Source: Bradyrhizobium macuxiense
Lineage (GTDB): Bacteria; Pseudomonadota; Alphaproteobacteria; Rhizobiales; Xanthobacteraceae
Direction of reading: 5' to 3'
DNA length: 34,046 bases
Assembly (NCBI RefSeq): GCF_001542415.1
Contig: NZ_LNCU01000003.1
Span: forward strand, 36,011 to 70,056
Position numbers and translations under genes: made by a program. The notes beneath the pieces are model-generated. The model had not been told where the DNA came from and made no database searches. It saw only the letters and a program-made list of their open reading frames with translations. Shown here one piece after another: positions 24,236 through 31,483 of the stretch; the stretch's first letter is position 1, and every line of letters starts with the position of its first letter.

Positions 24236-24249
24236 GCAAGGCTTCCTAG

Positions 24250-24352
24250 GGTGGGCAAAGGCGCAAGCCGTGCCCACCATTTCGGCGTGCTCGTGATGGC
24301 GGGCACGCTTCGGCCTTCGCCCTTCGAGCTACGGCGCGTCGCTTTGCCCACC
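24250..24352. repeat. 103-bp intergenic palindromic repeat
   Basis: GGTGGGCAAAG (24250-24260) and CTTTGCCCACC (24342-24352) are exact inverted ends, and GGTGGGCA (24250-24257) can also pair with TGCCCACC (24271-24278). It lies between the convergent binding protein and DUF2147 genes and may serve as a terminator for both. Confidence 0.75.
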
Positions 24353-24368
24353 TACATTCCCTACATCG

Positions 24369-24941
24369 TCACTTCGCGGCCGCCTTGGCCCGGGTCGGAG
24401 GCGCCGGCAATGCCACCCATTCCTTGTCGGCGCGGGGGCCGCCGACGTCGCCGGTCAGGCCGACCAGCTGTCCGGGCTGGACATCCAGCGTATGCGTCCA
24501 GGTCTGGGTCTGGCACAGCAGCTTGATCAGGCAGCCCTTGAGCTTCAGCCGGTCGGACGTCTCACGCCACAACGAGATCGAATAGAACTTGCCGTCCTCG
24601 GCATTGTAGATGTTGCCGTCGAACCGCCCGTCGGACGACGCCATCAATCCCATGATGAGCTGATGACCGAGCAGCGAACGCGCTCGCTTGTCGGGATCGG
24701 GATTGAAGCCGTCGCGAAAGGGTTGCCCGCGTGAATCGACCGGGTCCTTCATCCATACGATGAAGCCGCAGAGGCGATCCCGCGCAGCGCCGCAGCGTTC
24801 GAGGCGGATGCGCGCGCGGCCGTCCTCGGTGAGCCAGGTCCCGCTGGGATCGGTCGGGTTGACCGTTTTGGCATGGCCGGTTGAACTCATCAGAATGGCG
24901 GCGACCAGGCTGCGCAGAAACAGGCGAACCAAGTAGTTCAT
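24369..24941 (-). CDS. Exported DUF2147-family protein
   Basis: A 190-residue protein with a signal peptide (LVRLFLRSLVAAILMSSTGHA). The DUF2147 pattern is clear: GTWLTEDGRARIRLERCG, then LCGFIVWMKDPVD, FNPDPDKRARSLLG and the C-terminal GCLIKLLCQTQTW. Family members are periplasmic, about 130-190 residues, with a lipocalin-like beta-barrel; their role is unknown. It lies 54 bp after the DUF3313 gene on the same strand, so the two are probably one transcript under the operator at 25797-25814. The start at 24941 gives a proper signal peptide. Confidence 0.85.
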   Translation of the reverse strand: MNYLVRLFLRSLVAAILMSSTGHAKTVNPTDPSGTWLTEDGRARIRLERCGAARDRLCGFIVWMKDPVDSRGQPFRDGFNPDPDKRARSLLGHQLIMGLMASSDGRFDGNIYNAEDGKFYSISLWRETSDRLKLKGCLIKLLCQTQTWTHTLDVQPGQLVGLTGDVGGPRADKEWVALPAPPTRAKAAAK

Positions 24942-24995
24942 TCGACAGCACCTTTCATTGTCCAGATCGTAGCGGGCGGGCGCGCGATGCGCGCA

Positions 24996-25658
24996 TCACT
25001 TCAGTTGCGCGATGAAGGCGTCGGCACCCTTGTCGATGCCGGCGGTCGCGGCGGCGAGATCGCCGACGCTGGCCTTGATGTCGTAGGCGTTGGGATATTG
25101 CTTGGTGACGTAGGCGCCGAGCAGGCGCGAGCTCGAGCTGTCGAACAACTCGACGCCATAGATCACCGAGCCTGTCATCGTGCCCTCGCCGTCGCGCGCG
25201 GCCTGGACACCGTTATAGACCGCGCCCGCCAGATCGAAGCGCGACAGCGTGCCGAGCACCGGCGTGTTGGCGACCGCGCCGGTGAGCGTCAGCCGCACCC
25301 GCAACGTGTACGGCCCGCGCGTGTTCACGATCGTGAAGCGCTCGCGCAGCTTGTCGGCGAAGCGGGTCTGCATGTAGGCGGCGAGCGTCGCCTTGTCCTT
25401 CTCGGACATCTCGCCGAACTGGTGATCCCTGCCGCGATAGATCACGACCGGATCAAGAATGACCTTGCGGTCGACGCGCCAGTCGACCGCAGTCGAATAG
25501 CGATAGGGCACGCGGCCCGATGCGTCGGATGTATCCGGCACGAGATACGTCGACGATGCCATCTCGGCGTAGGGCACCGGCGCGACGGTGGCGCGTCCGG
25601 CCGCAACCACGCAAAGCAACACCGTTCCCAGACCGCGCGCAGTGATCGAGCTATCCAT
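24996..25658 (-). CDS. Exported DUF3313-like protein
   Basis: A 220-residue exported protein. The signal peptide is about 26 residues (GLGTVLLCVVAAGRATVA). The segments YRYSTAVDWRVDRKVILDPV and YMQTRFADKLRERFTIV, and a later VELFDSSSSRLLGAYV, fit DUF3313, a family usually made of lipoproteins; this one lacks the lipobox cysteine at the usual place. The start at 25658 has GAGGAG upstream; a GTG at 25694 is open but lacks such a site. A promoter with a TetR-type operator lies about 130 bp upstream, so the TetR regulator encoded just before it is the likely controller. The molecular role is unknown. Confidence 0.7.
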   Translation of the reverse strand: MDSSITARGLGTVLLCVVAAGRATVAPVPYAEMASSTYLVPDTSDASGRVPYRYSTAVDWRVDRKVILDPVVIYRGRDHQFGEMSEKDKATLAAYMQTRFADKLRERFTIVNTRGPYTLRVRLTLTGAVANTPVLGTLSRFDLAGAVYNGVQAARDGEGTMTGSVIYGVELFDSSSSRLLGAYVTKQYPNAYDIKASVGDLAAATAGIDKGADAFIAQLK

Positions 25659-25790
25659 TCCAATCTCCTCATCCGGCTGGGCAGTTCGCGGCACGGCCGC
25701 AGCAACATCCGGGGAAAGAACGCCGCCGCGGCCGCCTTTGACGACCTGGTTCGCCTTCCGGGCCTCTCCAGGTCTGCCTCAGTGTGTGGA

Positions 25791-25819
25791 GTTATAAAAC
25801 CGACCAGTTGGTTTGTACA
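25791..25819 (-). promoter_or_regulatory. Promoter with TetR operator A, upstream of the DUF3313 gene
   Basis: Minus-strand TGTACA (25814-25819) and TATAAC (25791-25796) are 17 bp apart. The spacer is an operator-like palindrome, AAACCGAC-CA-GTTGGTTT (25797-25814, one mismatch). It closely resembles the site at 27023-27044. It lies between the TetR gene (ends 25886) and the DUF3313 gene. Confidence 0.65.
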
Positions 25820-25885
25820 GTGGCCGCGATCGCCAGTGCTGCTTATTTTCGATAAAGCGATGATCGAATGCAGCCTTGGGAAACC

Positions 25886-26548
25886 TCAGCCGCCCTTGCG
25901 CGCCTTCGCCGACTTCGCGCTGCGCGCAGCCGATGCTGTTTTCGCAGCCGTCTTGCTCGCCGGCCTTGCTGTCGCGTCAGAGGACTGCTCGATCGCAGTC
26001 CACTGGCTGTCGTCGAGCAATCGCTCGAACAGGCGATCGCGCTCCGCATCCGTCAGCGACGACAGGCCGAACAGCGAACTCAACAGCAGTCCCCTCGCCG
26101 CCGCCCAGCGCAACAGCGCGAGGTCGGGGTCGCGGGCCTGGGCCTTCATGACCGCGACCTTCTTGATGTCGACATCGCGCGGCAGCGCCATCAATTCGGG
26201 ATTCTCGTTCATCGCCGCGAGCAGCGCGAAGGCGCCCGCGCGCGGCGTCTTGATCGCCTCGCGCAGCGTGGCAATCTGCGCCGCCAGTTCGGGCTGGTCG
26301 GTGGTCTCGCGCGCCTTCGCCATGAAGCGGCTCGAGAAGTCCTCGAAATAGGCGATCTGCTGCTCGAGCAGGGCCTTCAGCACCGCTTCCTTGGTCCGGA
26401 ACTGATGCATGACGCCGCCCTTGCTGAGCCCGGCTTCGCGCGCGATCGCATCGAGCGTCAGGCGTCCCGGACCGTCACGCTTCACGATGGTGGTCGCGGC
26501 CTCGAGCGCGGCGTTGCGGGATCGTTCCGAGCGAGAAGGATTGTCCAT
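25886..26548 (-). CDS. TetR/AcrR-family transcriptional regulator
   Basis: A 220-residue TetR-type repressor. The helix-turn-helix is at 30-50 (LTLDAIAREAGLSKGGVMHQ), followed by FRTKEAVLKALLEQQ. The last 25 or so residues are a lysine/alanine-rich tail (ASKTAAKTASAARSAKSAKA), unusual for the family and like a histone-type DNA-binding tail. Two near-identical operators flank the gene, one before the DUF3313 gene and one before the small gene at 26959, which points to control of both and, through the second, of itself. The ATG at 26548 has a weak GAG six bases upstream. The ligand is unknown. Confidence 0.88.
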   Translation of the reverse strand: MDNPSRSERSRNAALEAATTIVKRDGPGRLTLDAIAREAGLSKGGVMHQFRTKEAVLKALLEQQIAYFEDFSSRFMAKARETTDQPELAAQIATLREAIKTPRAGAFALLAAMNENPELMALPRDVDIKKVAVMKAQARDPDLALLRWAAARGLLLSSLFGLSSLTDAERDRLFERLLDDSQWTAIEQSSDATARPASKTAAKTASAARSAKSAKARKGG

Positions 26549-26689
26549 GGGCTACTCAAGAGGAAGTCGCGGAAGAGCACAGTATCTCAGCGGCATCCGT
26601 CAATCTCAAGCGCTGCATCCGATCGGGCAGCGCAAACGATGATCGAGCGGCGCAAGAAATCAATCATCGCGCCGCGATCGGTCGCGCCG

Positions 26690-26959
26690 CTATCCGATGC
26701 CGCACACTTTTTGTAACAGGCGATATCGGAGACCATGAAGGAAGCCCTGGGCCATTCGGCCGATGACCCTCTCCCCCCGGCCGCGCCGGCGAGCGACCGA
26801 TTCCGCATCGGTGTAACTGGCCGCGACGATCGTTCCGTGTCGGCCGCCATCAAGCTTCAGGTCGGTGAGATAGACGAGACTCCGCGACGTCAGCAGCGCC
26901 GCCTGCGCGTCGCTGAAACGGGTCAATTCATCGCAGACGTCAACGGCCTCGTTGTTCAC
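26690..26959 (-). CDS. Small hypothetical protein, probably co-transcribed with the TetR gene
   Basis: Eighty-nine residues from the GTG at 26959, which has GGAGG six bases upstream. Codons end mostly in G or C. The sequence NNEAVDVCDELTRFSDAQAA, then SLVYLTDLKLDGGRHGTIVA, is not one I can assign. No signal peptide or membrane segment is seen, so it is likely cytoplasmic. A promoter with a perfect 10-bp palindromic operator ends about 59 bp upstream, and the TetR gene follows 141 bp downstream in the same direction. It could be an accessory or target of that regulator. A longer open frame to 27076 is rejected because it runs through the promoter. Confidence 0.6.
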   Translation of the reverse strand: MNNEAVDVCDELTRFSDAQAALLTSRSLVYLTDLKLDGGRHGTIVAASYTDAESVARRRGRGERVIGRMAQGFLHGLRYRLLQKVCGIG

Positions 26960-27017
26960 CACGCTCCTCCTGCCAGGGTGGCCCCGATGAACCGCGGCCT
27001 CTCCAATCGAAGTCGAC

Positions 27018-27047
27018 CTTATACAAACCATCTGGATGGTTTGTAAA
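27018..27047 (-). promoter_or_regulatory. Promoter with TetR operator B
   Basis: Minus-strand TTTACA (27042-27047) and TATAAG (27018-27023) are 18 bp apart, each five of six to consensus. The perfect palindrome ACAAACCATC-TG-GATGGTTTGT (27023-27044) fills the spacer. It shares ACAAACCA-N-CTGG-NN-GGTTT with operator A at 25797-25818. It could also influence the SnoaL-like gene that starts at 27192 on the other strand. Confidence 0.72.
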
Positions 27048-27191
27048 TAGGCAAAACGATGCGGCGACACGGGCACGTCCGGGTTCCAATGTCACCGGCC
27101 TACACCATCAGAAGATGACGCCGCATGTCGGATCGACGCCCTCGCCTTCGTCCTCGGAGTATCGATCAGCCAGCCCCCCGGAGCAGCAGCG

Positions 27192-27578
27192 ATGACGCAG
27201 CAGACCGCCGAAGCCGATATCAGAGCCCTCATCGACGCCTGGGCGAACGCCGTCCGTCGACATGACTATGCGGGCGTGCTCGCCCATCATGATCAAGGCA
27301 TCGTGATGTTCGACGTTCCGCCGCCATTGCAATCACGCGGACTGGATGAATACCGCAAGACCTGGGATCTGTTCTTCCGGTATCACAAGCCTTCGTACGC
27401 GTTCGATATCGACGACATCGCGATCACGGCGGGCAACGATGTCGGCTTCGCCGTCGCGATCATGCGCTGCGGCCCGCCGGAGGCCACGTTCCAGTTCAGG
27501 CTGACGATCGGATTGCGCAAGATCGACGGCGACTGGCGCATCATGCACGAGCACCACTCGGTGCCGGCGACGGATTAG
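27192..27578 (+). CDS. SnoaL-like/NTF2-fold protein
   Basis: A 128-residue protein with the cone-shaped NTF2-like fold signature: an N-terminal helix pair (EADIRALIDAWANAVRRHDYAGVLAHHDQ), then FDVPPPLQSRGLDEYRKTW, and strands ending in GDWRIMHEHHSVP. It resembles DUF4440/SnoaL_3 stress or hydrolase-like proteins. Such folds serve many roles, so no reaction is claimed. GGAG lies eight bases before the ATG. Operator B lies 148 bp upstream on a divergent promoter, so shared regulation is possible but unproved. The GST-like gene follows after 147 bp. Confidence 0.85.
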   Translation: MTQQTAEADIRALIDAWANAVRRHDYAGVLAHHDQGIVMFDVPPPLQSRGLDEYRKTWDLFFRYHKPSYAFDIDDIAITAGNDVGFAVAIMRCGPPEATFQFRLTIGLRKIDGDWRIMHEHHSVPATD

Positions 27579-27725
27579 GTCGTGAACCAAAGTGGGAAGC
27601 GCTCGCACTGTAGGATGACGAATATGCGCCAGGCCTTGAGCGCATCACGCGCCATCGATAGTCCGTTGCGCGACTGGCTTATCTCTGCGAGTTCGTACAT
27701 CTAGCCCATCCAGGAACGCTCAACT

Positions 27726-28370
27726 ATGCTCACCGTCTATGGCGAAGGTCGTGGCTTCCGTGTTGTTTGGCTGCTCGAGGAATTAGGATTGGCATATCGG
27801 CTGCGGCCGGTCGATCTGCCAGCAGTCGAGAATGATCGCGATTTCCTCGCAATCAACCCCGCCGGCTTCATTCCCGCACTCGAGGACGGCAAGACGATCA
27901 TGGTCGAATCGATCGCGATTCTTGAGTACCTCCTTGCCCGCTACGGCTCAGGCTCGCTTGCCGTCGCCGCGGACGATCCCGCCTTCGCTTCCTATCTGCA
28001 ATTTCTCCACTTAGGCGAGGCCGGGCTCGCCGGACCGATGAACGCCGTCCTTGTCGGTCGCGAACTGGCGCCGGAACGCGAGCGAGATGCCAGAGTTACC
28101 CGCTGGGCACGCGAGACCTTCGAGAGCCGGCTGGGTTTGGTTATCCGCCGCCTCGCGGATTGCCCCTATCTCGCTGGCGACCGATTCACTGCGGCCGATA
28201 TCTCGGTGAGCTACGCCCTCCTGCTCGGCCTACGAACTGGCAACTACGTCCCCGGCCCTACCGAGCGAGACTATCTCGTCCGCACGACGGCACGCCCTGC
28301 CTACGCCCGAGCGATGGAAAGCTGCCAGGCCACCAAGGTTTGGGCGGCGAGATCACCGGGATTGGGTTAG
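27726..28370 (+). CDS. Glutathione S-transferase-like protein
   Basis: A 214-residue protein with an N-terminal thioredoxin-like domain (GRGFRVVWLLEELGLAY, then NPAGFIPALEDG and VESIAILEYL, the glutathione gamma-glutamyl site) and a helical C-terminal domain that includes YLAGDRFTAADISVSYAL, the conserved N-capping motif of GSTs. It would conjugate or reduce electrophiles using glutathione; the substrate is unknown. AGGA precedes the ATG. Its stop codon overlaps the end of a converging MFS-like remnant, which suggests an old rearrangement here. Confidence 0.9.
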   Translation: MLTVYGEGRGFRVVWLLEELGLAYRLRPVDLPAVENDRDFLAINPAGFIPALEDGKTIMVESIAILEYLLARYGSGSLAVAADDPAFASYLQFLHLGEAGLAGPMNAVLVGRELAPERERDARVTRWARETFESRLGLVIRRLADCPYLAGDRFTAADISVSYALLLGLRTGNYVPGPTERDYLVRTTARPAYARAMESCQATKVWAARSPGLG

Positions 28371-28470
28371 GCGATCCGGAGCGCCAACGTGTCGAGCAGC
28401 AAGGTGATGAAGACGAAGACCACCGCGCCGCTGCGCGCCGGTGACGCCGCCGTGTCGGGATTCTCGCTTT
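28367..28470 (-). pseudogene. N-terminal remnant of an MFS transporter (TetA-like)
   Basis: Minus-strand translation gives SENPDTAASPARSGAVVFVF followed by ITLLLDTLALRIA and a stop at 28367-28369. The part VVFVFITLLLDTLAL closely resembles the first membrane helix of the TCR/Tet branch of MFS drug transporters (typically FIFITVLLDMLALGIIIPVLP). Here Gly is Arg and the frame stops where the helix should go on, within the tail of the GST gene. The other eleven helices are absent. It lies beside a repeat element at 28471-28518. This is a relic or a very short peptide gene, not a transporter. Confidence 0.5.
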
Positions 28471-28518
28471 GACGTGTTTTCTTCACGCGAACCGGTACTC
28501 ACTACGCTCGAAAACGCT
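28471..28518. repeat. Intergenic repeat, copy 1
   Basis: A 48-bp element beginning GACGTGTTTTCTTCACGCGA and ending CGCTCGAAAACGCT, with inverted GTTTTC/GAAAAC near its ends. Most of it matches the element at 30028-30074. It lies just after the 3' end of der on the minus strand. Confidence 0.7.
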
Positions 28519-28535
28519 ATGCCCCGCCTCCCCGC

Positions 28536-29918
28536 TCATGACGGCCGTTTGCGCTTGTGGGCGAACGGATTGGCCTTCTCGCGCAGTGTGATCCTGACCG
28601 GCGTGCCCGGCAGGTCGAAGGTCTCGCGCAGCGAGTTGGTGAGATAGCGCAGATAGGATTTCGGGATCGCGTCGGCGCGCGAGCAGAACAGCACGAAGCT
28701 CGGCGGGCGCGCCTTCACCTGGGTGATGTAGTTCAGCTTCAGCCGGCGGCCCGAGACGGCCGGCGGCGGGCTCGCCTGGATCGCCTGCTCGAACCAGCGA
28801 TTGAGCGCCGAGGTCGGCAAGCGCCGGTTCCAGACCGCGTACGCGTCCTGGATCGCCGTCATCAGGCGGTCGATGCCCTCGCCCATCAGGCCGGAGACGG
28901 CGATGATCGGCGCGCCCTTGACCTGCGGCAGCCAGTGATCGGCATCGGTGCGCAACGCGGAGATCTGGTTGGGCTTGCGCTCGACCAGGTCCCACTTGTT
29001 GACCGCGAGCACGATCGCGCGACCCTCGCGCTCGATCAAGTCCGCGATGCGCAGGTCCTGTTCCTCGAACTTGTTCTGCGCGTCCATCATCATCACGACG
29101 ACCTCGGCGAAGCGCACGGCGCGCAACGCGTCGGCCACCGAGAGCTTTTCCAGCTTCTCCTCGATCCGCGAGCGGCGGCGCAGGCCCGCGGTGTCGAAGA
29201 TGCGGAATTCACGGCCCTGCCAGGTGATCTCGACCGAGATGGAATCGCGCGTGGTGCCGGCCTCGGGGCTGGTCAGCAGGCGCTCCTCGCCGAGCAGATG
29301 GTTGATCAGCGTCGACTTGCCGGCATTGGGCCGGCCGACGATGGCGACGCGGATCGGACGCTGCGCGGCCTCCTCCTCCGACACATCCTCATCGTCTTCG
29401 ATCTCGTCGTCGGCCTCGGCCAGCTCGGGCATCAGCGGGCTGAGCGCGTCGTACAATTCGCCCATGCCCTCGCCGTGTTCTGCGGAAATCTGCACGGGAT
29501 CGCCGAGGCCGAGCGCGTAGGATTCCATCGCGCCGATCTCGCCGTGCTTGCCCTCGGCCTTGTTGGCGACCAGCACCACCGGCTTGTTGGCGCGGCGGGC
29601 GAAGTCGGCAAAGGCGCGGTCGGTCGGCGTGAGGCCGACACGGGCGTCGATCACGAACATCAGGGCGTCCGCAAGCTCGATCGCGGTTTCGGTCTGCTCC
29701 TGCATCCGGGCGGTGAGCGAGCCCTTGGCGCCCTCGTCGAGACCGGCGGTATCGATGATCGTGAAGTCGAGATCGCCGAGCCGCGCCTGGCCCTCGCGGC
29801 GGTCGCGGGTCACACCGGGCTCGTCGTCGACAAGCGCGAGCTTCTGTCCGACCAGCCGGTTGAACAGCGTCGATTTGCCGACATTGGGCCGGCCGATAAT
29901 GGCGATGGTGAAAGACAT
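28536..29918 (-). CDS. der: GTPase Der (EngA), ribosome assembly factor
   Basis: A 460-residue GTPase with two G domains in tandem and a C-terminal KH-like domain, needed for 50S subunit maturation. The first P-loop GRPNVGKST is at 9-17, with DTAG at 56-59 and NKAEG at 119-123. The second P-loop GRPNAGKST is at 195-203, followed by an NKWD motif. An acidic linker (residues 167-185, [16 protein letters not shown]) joins the two G domains. The KH domain covers roughly 375-450, ending in a basic HKRKRPS tail. The order YfgM-like gene, lipoprotein, der recalls the yfgM-bamB-der cluster of E. coli, though BamB itself is not here. Confidence 0.97.
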   Translation of the reverse strand: MSFTIAIIGRPNVGKSTLFNRLVGQKLALVDDEPGVTRDRREGQARLGDLDFTIIDTAGLDEGAKGSLTARMQEQTETAIELADALMFVIDARVGLTPTDRAFADFARRANKPVVLVANKAEGKHGEIGAMESYALGLGDPVQISAEHGEGMGELYDALSPLMPELAEADDEIEDDEDVSEEEAAQRPIRVAIVGRPNAGKSTLINHLLGEERLLTSPEAGTTRDSISVEITWQGREFRIFDTAGLRRRSRIEEKLEKLSVADALRAVRFAEVVVMMMDAQNKFEEQDLRIADLIEREGRAIVLAVNKWDLVERKPNQISALRTDADHWLPQVKGAPIIAVSGLMGEGIDRLMTAIQDAYAVWNRRLPTSALNRWFEQAIQASPPPAVSGRRLKLNYITQVKARPPSFVLFCSRADAIPKSYLRYLTNSLRETFDLPGTPVRITLREKANPFAHKRKRPS

Positions 29919-29983
29919 GGATCATCCCGGCGCTGCGGCCGCAACGCGAGTCAAACGGATAACATTGAGACCCTAGAGCATTA

Positions 29984-30008
29984 TCGGTTCTGATTGAATC
30001 AGAACCGA
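29984..30008. repeat. Perfect 12-bp palindrome between the lipoprotein gene and der
   Basis: TCGGTTCTGATT and AATCAGAACCGA are exact inverted repeats around one G. The sequence is of a type widely scattered between Bradyrhizobium genes. It lies 66 bp before the der start and could act as a hairpin or as part of the adjoining repeat. Confidence 0.75.
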
Positions 30009-30027
30009 AGCTCAAGGTTATGGCTTT

Positions 30028-30074
30028 GACGCGCTTTCTTGACGCGAACCGGAGTCCACTTCGCTTGAAAGCGC
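30028..30074. repeat. Intergenic repeat, copy 2
   Basis: A 47-bp element beginning GACGCGCTTTCTTGACGCGA and ending CGCTTGAAAGCGC. It matches the copy at 28471-28518 over most of its length. Together the two copies flank der. It abuts the stop of the lipoprotein gene. Confidence 0.7.
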
Positions 30075-30075
30075 T

Positions 30076-30660
30076 TTAGCGGCTGAACGAGCCGCTCGGT
30101 AGCGGCGCGGGGAACGCCCCGCCGGATTGTTGCGAGGCCTGTGCCGGGGCCGACGGCTGCGCGGCGGGTTGCTGCGCCTGCTGGTCGTCGGCAGGCGGCG
30201 CGGTGGTCCGGCGCCGGACGATCTTTTTCTTCTTCGGCTCCGGCGGCAATTGCGCAGGAGCGCCCTCCTCGGACGCCGCGGCGTCGGGAGCGGCAGCCTG
30301 GTCCGCGGCGGGAGCCGGCTTGCCCTTGTGCCTCTTCGCCGGTTTCGCCGGCTCCGCCGGTGGAGGCGTAGGCGCTGCGGCCGCAGCCTCGGCGGCCTGC
30401 TCCTGCCTTTGCTGCTGCTCCACCTCGTTCTTGTACAATTCCTTCGGTACGCCCTGCTCGAGGCCGGGCACGCCTTCGGGGAATACCGGCTTGCGATCGC
30501 CGGCCAGCTTCTTCTTGGTGTCGAGGAAGTCGAGCAGATCGGACGGATCGAAATTGGCCATACCGCCGCCGCCACAACCCGCCAGCACGCTGCAAAGCGA
30601 GAGGAGAACTGCGGCTGCGATCAAGCGTTGCGAGCGGCGCATGGTCGATGTCTCATTCAA
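30076..30660 (-). CDS. Pro/Ala/Lys-rich lipoprotein
   Basis: A 194-residue protein. A lipoprotein signal peptide runs to a lipobox LAGC with Cys at residue 29 (23 if the second Met, at 30642, is the start), then GGGGMANFDPSDLLDFLDTKKKLAGD. The remainder is low complexity: Gln/Ala, then Pro/Ala/Lys stretches with KRHKGK and KKKKIVRRR basic patches. No globular domain is visible beyond residue 80 or so. It lies 15 bp after the TPR gene and before der, in the place BamB occupies in many Proteobacteria, but lacks the BamB propeller. The positive patches may bind peptidoglycan or outer-membrane anions; this is conjecture. Not recognised as a named family. Confidence 0.75.
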   Translation of the reverse strand: MNETSTMRRSQRLIAAAVLLSLCSVLAGCGGGGMANFDPSDLLDFLDTKKKLAGDRKPVFPEGVPGLEQGVPKELYKNEVEQQQRQEQAAEAAAAAPTPPPAEPAKPAKRHKGKPAPAADQAAAPDAAASEEGAPAQLPPEPKKKKIVRRRTTAPPADDQQAQQPAAQPSAPAQASQQSGGAFPAPLPSGSFSR

Positions 30661-30675
30661 CTCGGGTTTCGCCGG

Positions 30676-31329
30676 TTAGCTCTTGGCTACCGGCGGCAGC
30701 AAGGCCTGCAGCGCTTCGGCACGAGAGCGCAGGCTCGGCGGCGTATCGCCGTCATTGGCAATCTGGTCGAGCCACTGCCGCGCGGCGGTGGCGTCGTTGG
30801 CGCGCCAGGCCGACAGCGCCAGCATTTCGCGCGCGCTGTGGCGGAAGGTCGAGTCCTTGGCCGTGGCCGGCTCGAGCCGCTGCAGCATGTTCGGATAGGT
30901 CGTGGTTTCCATCAGCAGCTGCGCGGCGCGGATCCGCGCCAGGTCCTGCTCGGACCGGCCGACGCTGCGGTCGGCTGCGATCTCGTCATACAGCTTCGCG
31001 GCGGCCGGCTGGTCGCGGGTCGCGACCTCGGCGGCCATGCGCAGCCGCGCCAGGGTCCGGTAGCCGTACGGCGCCTTGGCGGCGAGATCGGCAAACGCCG
31101 CTTCGGCCTCGGCATGCTTGTTCTGCTCGGACAGCTCGACGGCGTGGTCGAATGCCGCACCGGCCTCGGCAGCCTTCTTGCCCTCGAGATATTGGTAGCC
31201 ACGCCAGCCACCGACGCCCGCGACGATCAGGACCGCCAGGGCGATGATAAAAATCGAGTACTTGTCCCACAGCCTCTTGAGCTGTTCGCGACGGACTTCC
31301 TCGTCGACTTCATCAAATAATTCAGACAC
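30676..31329 (-). CDS. YfgM-like TPR membrane protein
   Basis: A 217-residue protein of the TPR_21/YfgM type. An acidic cytosolic N-terminus (MSELFDEVDEEVRREQLKR) is followed by one membrane helix at about 26-44, and the periplasmic part is made of TPR-like helical pairs (AEAEAAFADLAAKAPYGYRT, ALSAWRANDATAARQWLDQI). In E. coli YfgM is a SecYEG- and PpiD-linked chaperone, and yfgM precedes bamB and der. The same placement here supports the assignment. A lipoprotein gene and der follow on the same strand. The 154 bp before its start contain a GGCTGGGCCCAGCC palindrome (31366-31379) but no clear promoter. Confidence 0.88.
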   Translation of the reverse strand: MSELFDEVDEEVRREQLKRLWDKYSIFIIALAVLIVAGVGGWRGYQYLEGKKAAEAGAAFDHAVELSEQNKHAEAEAAFADLAAKAPYGYRTLARLRMAAEVATRDQPAAAKLYDEIAADRSVGRSEQDLARIRAAQLLMETTTYPNMLQRLEPATAKDSTFRHSAREMLALSAWRANDATAARQWLDQIANDGDTPPSLRSRAEALQALLPPVAKS

Positions 31330-31483
31330 TTAAGGCTATCCCATCCCCTCGGGACCGCAAATACAGGCTGGGCCCAGCCCACACCCGATCCCCACATCGC
31401 GGCGGCGTTACCCTAATGGTGTGGCGGTGGCAAGGCAAAGCGAGGCGGATCAAAGCGTTAACGGTGGAGGTTTGCCTCCCCGC

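Noticed and set aside
28557..29993. Long plus-strand frame opposite der
   Set aside because: Antisense shadow of der; no domain, and the der protein is unmistakable.
30127..31320. Long plus-strand frame opposite the lipoprotein and YfgM-like genes
   Set aside because: Arg/Leu-rich antisense frame spanning two genes with good signal and membrane segments on the other strand.
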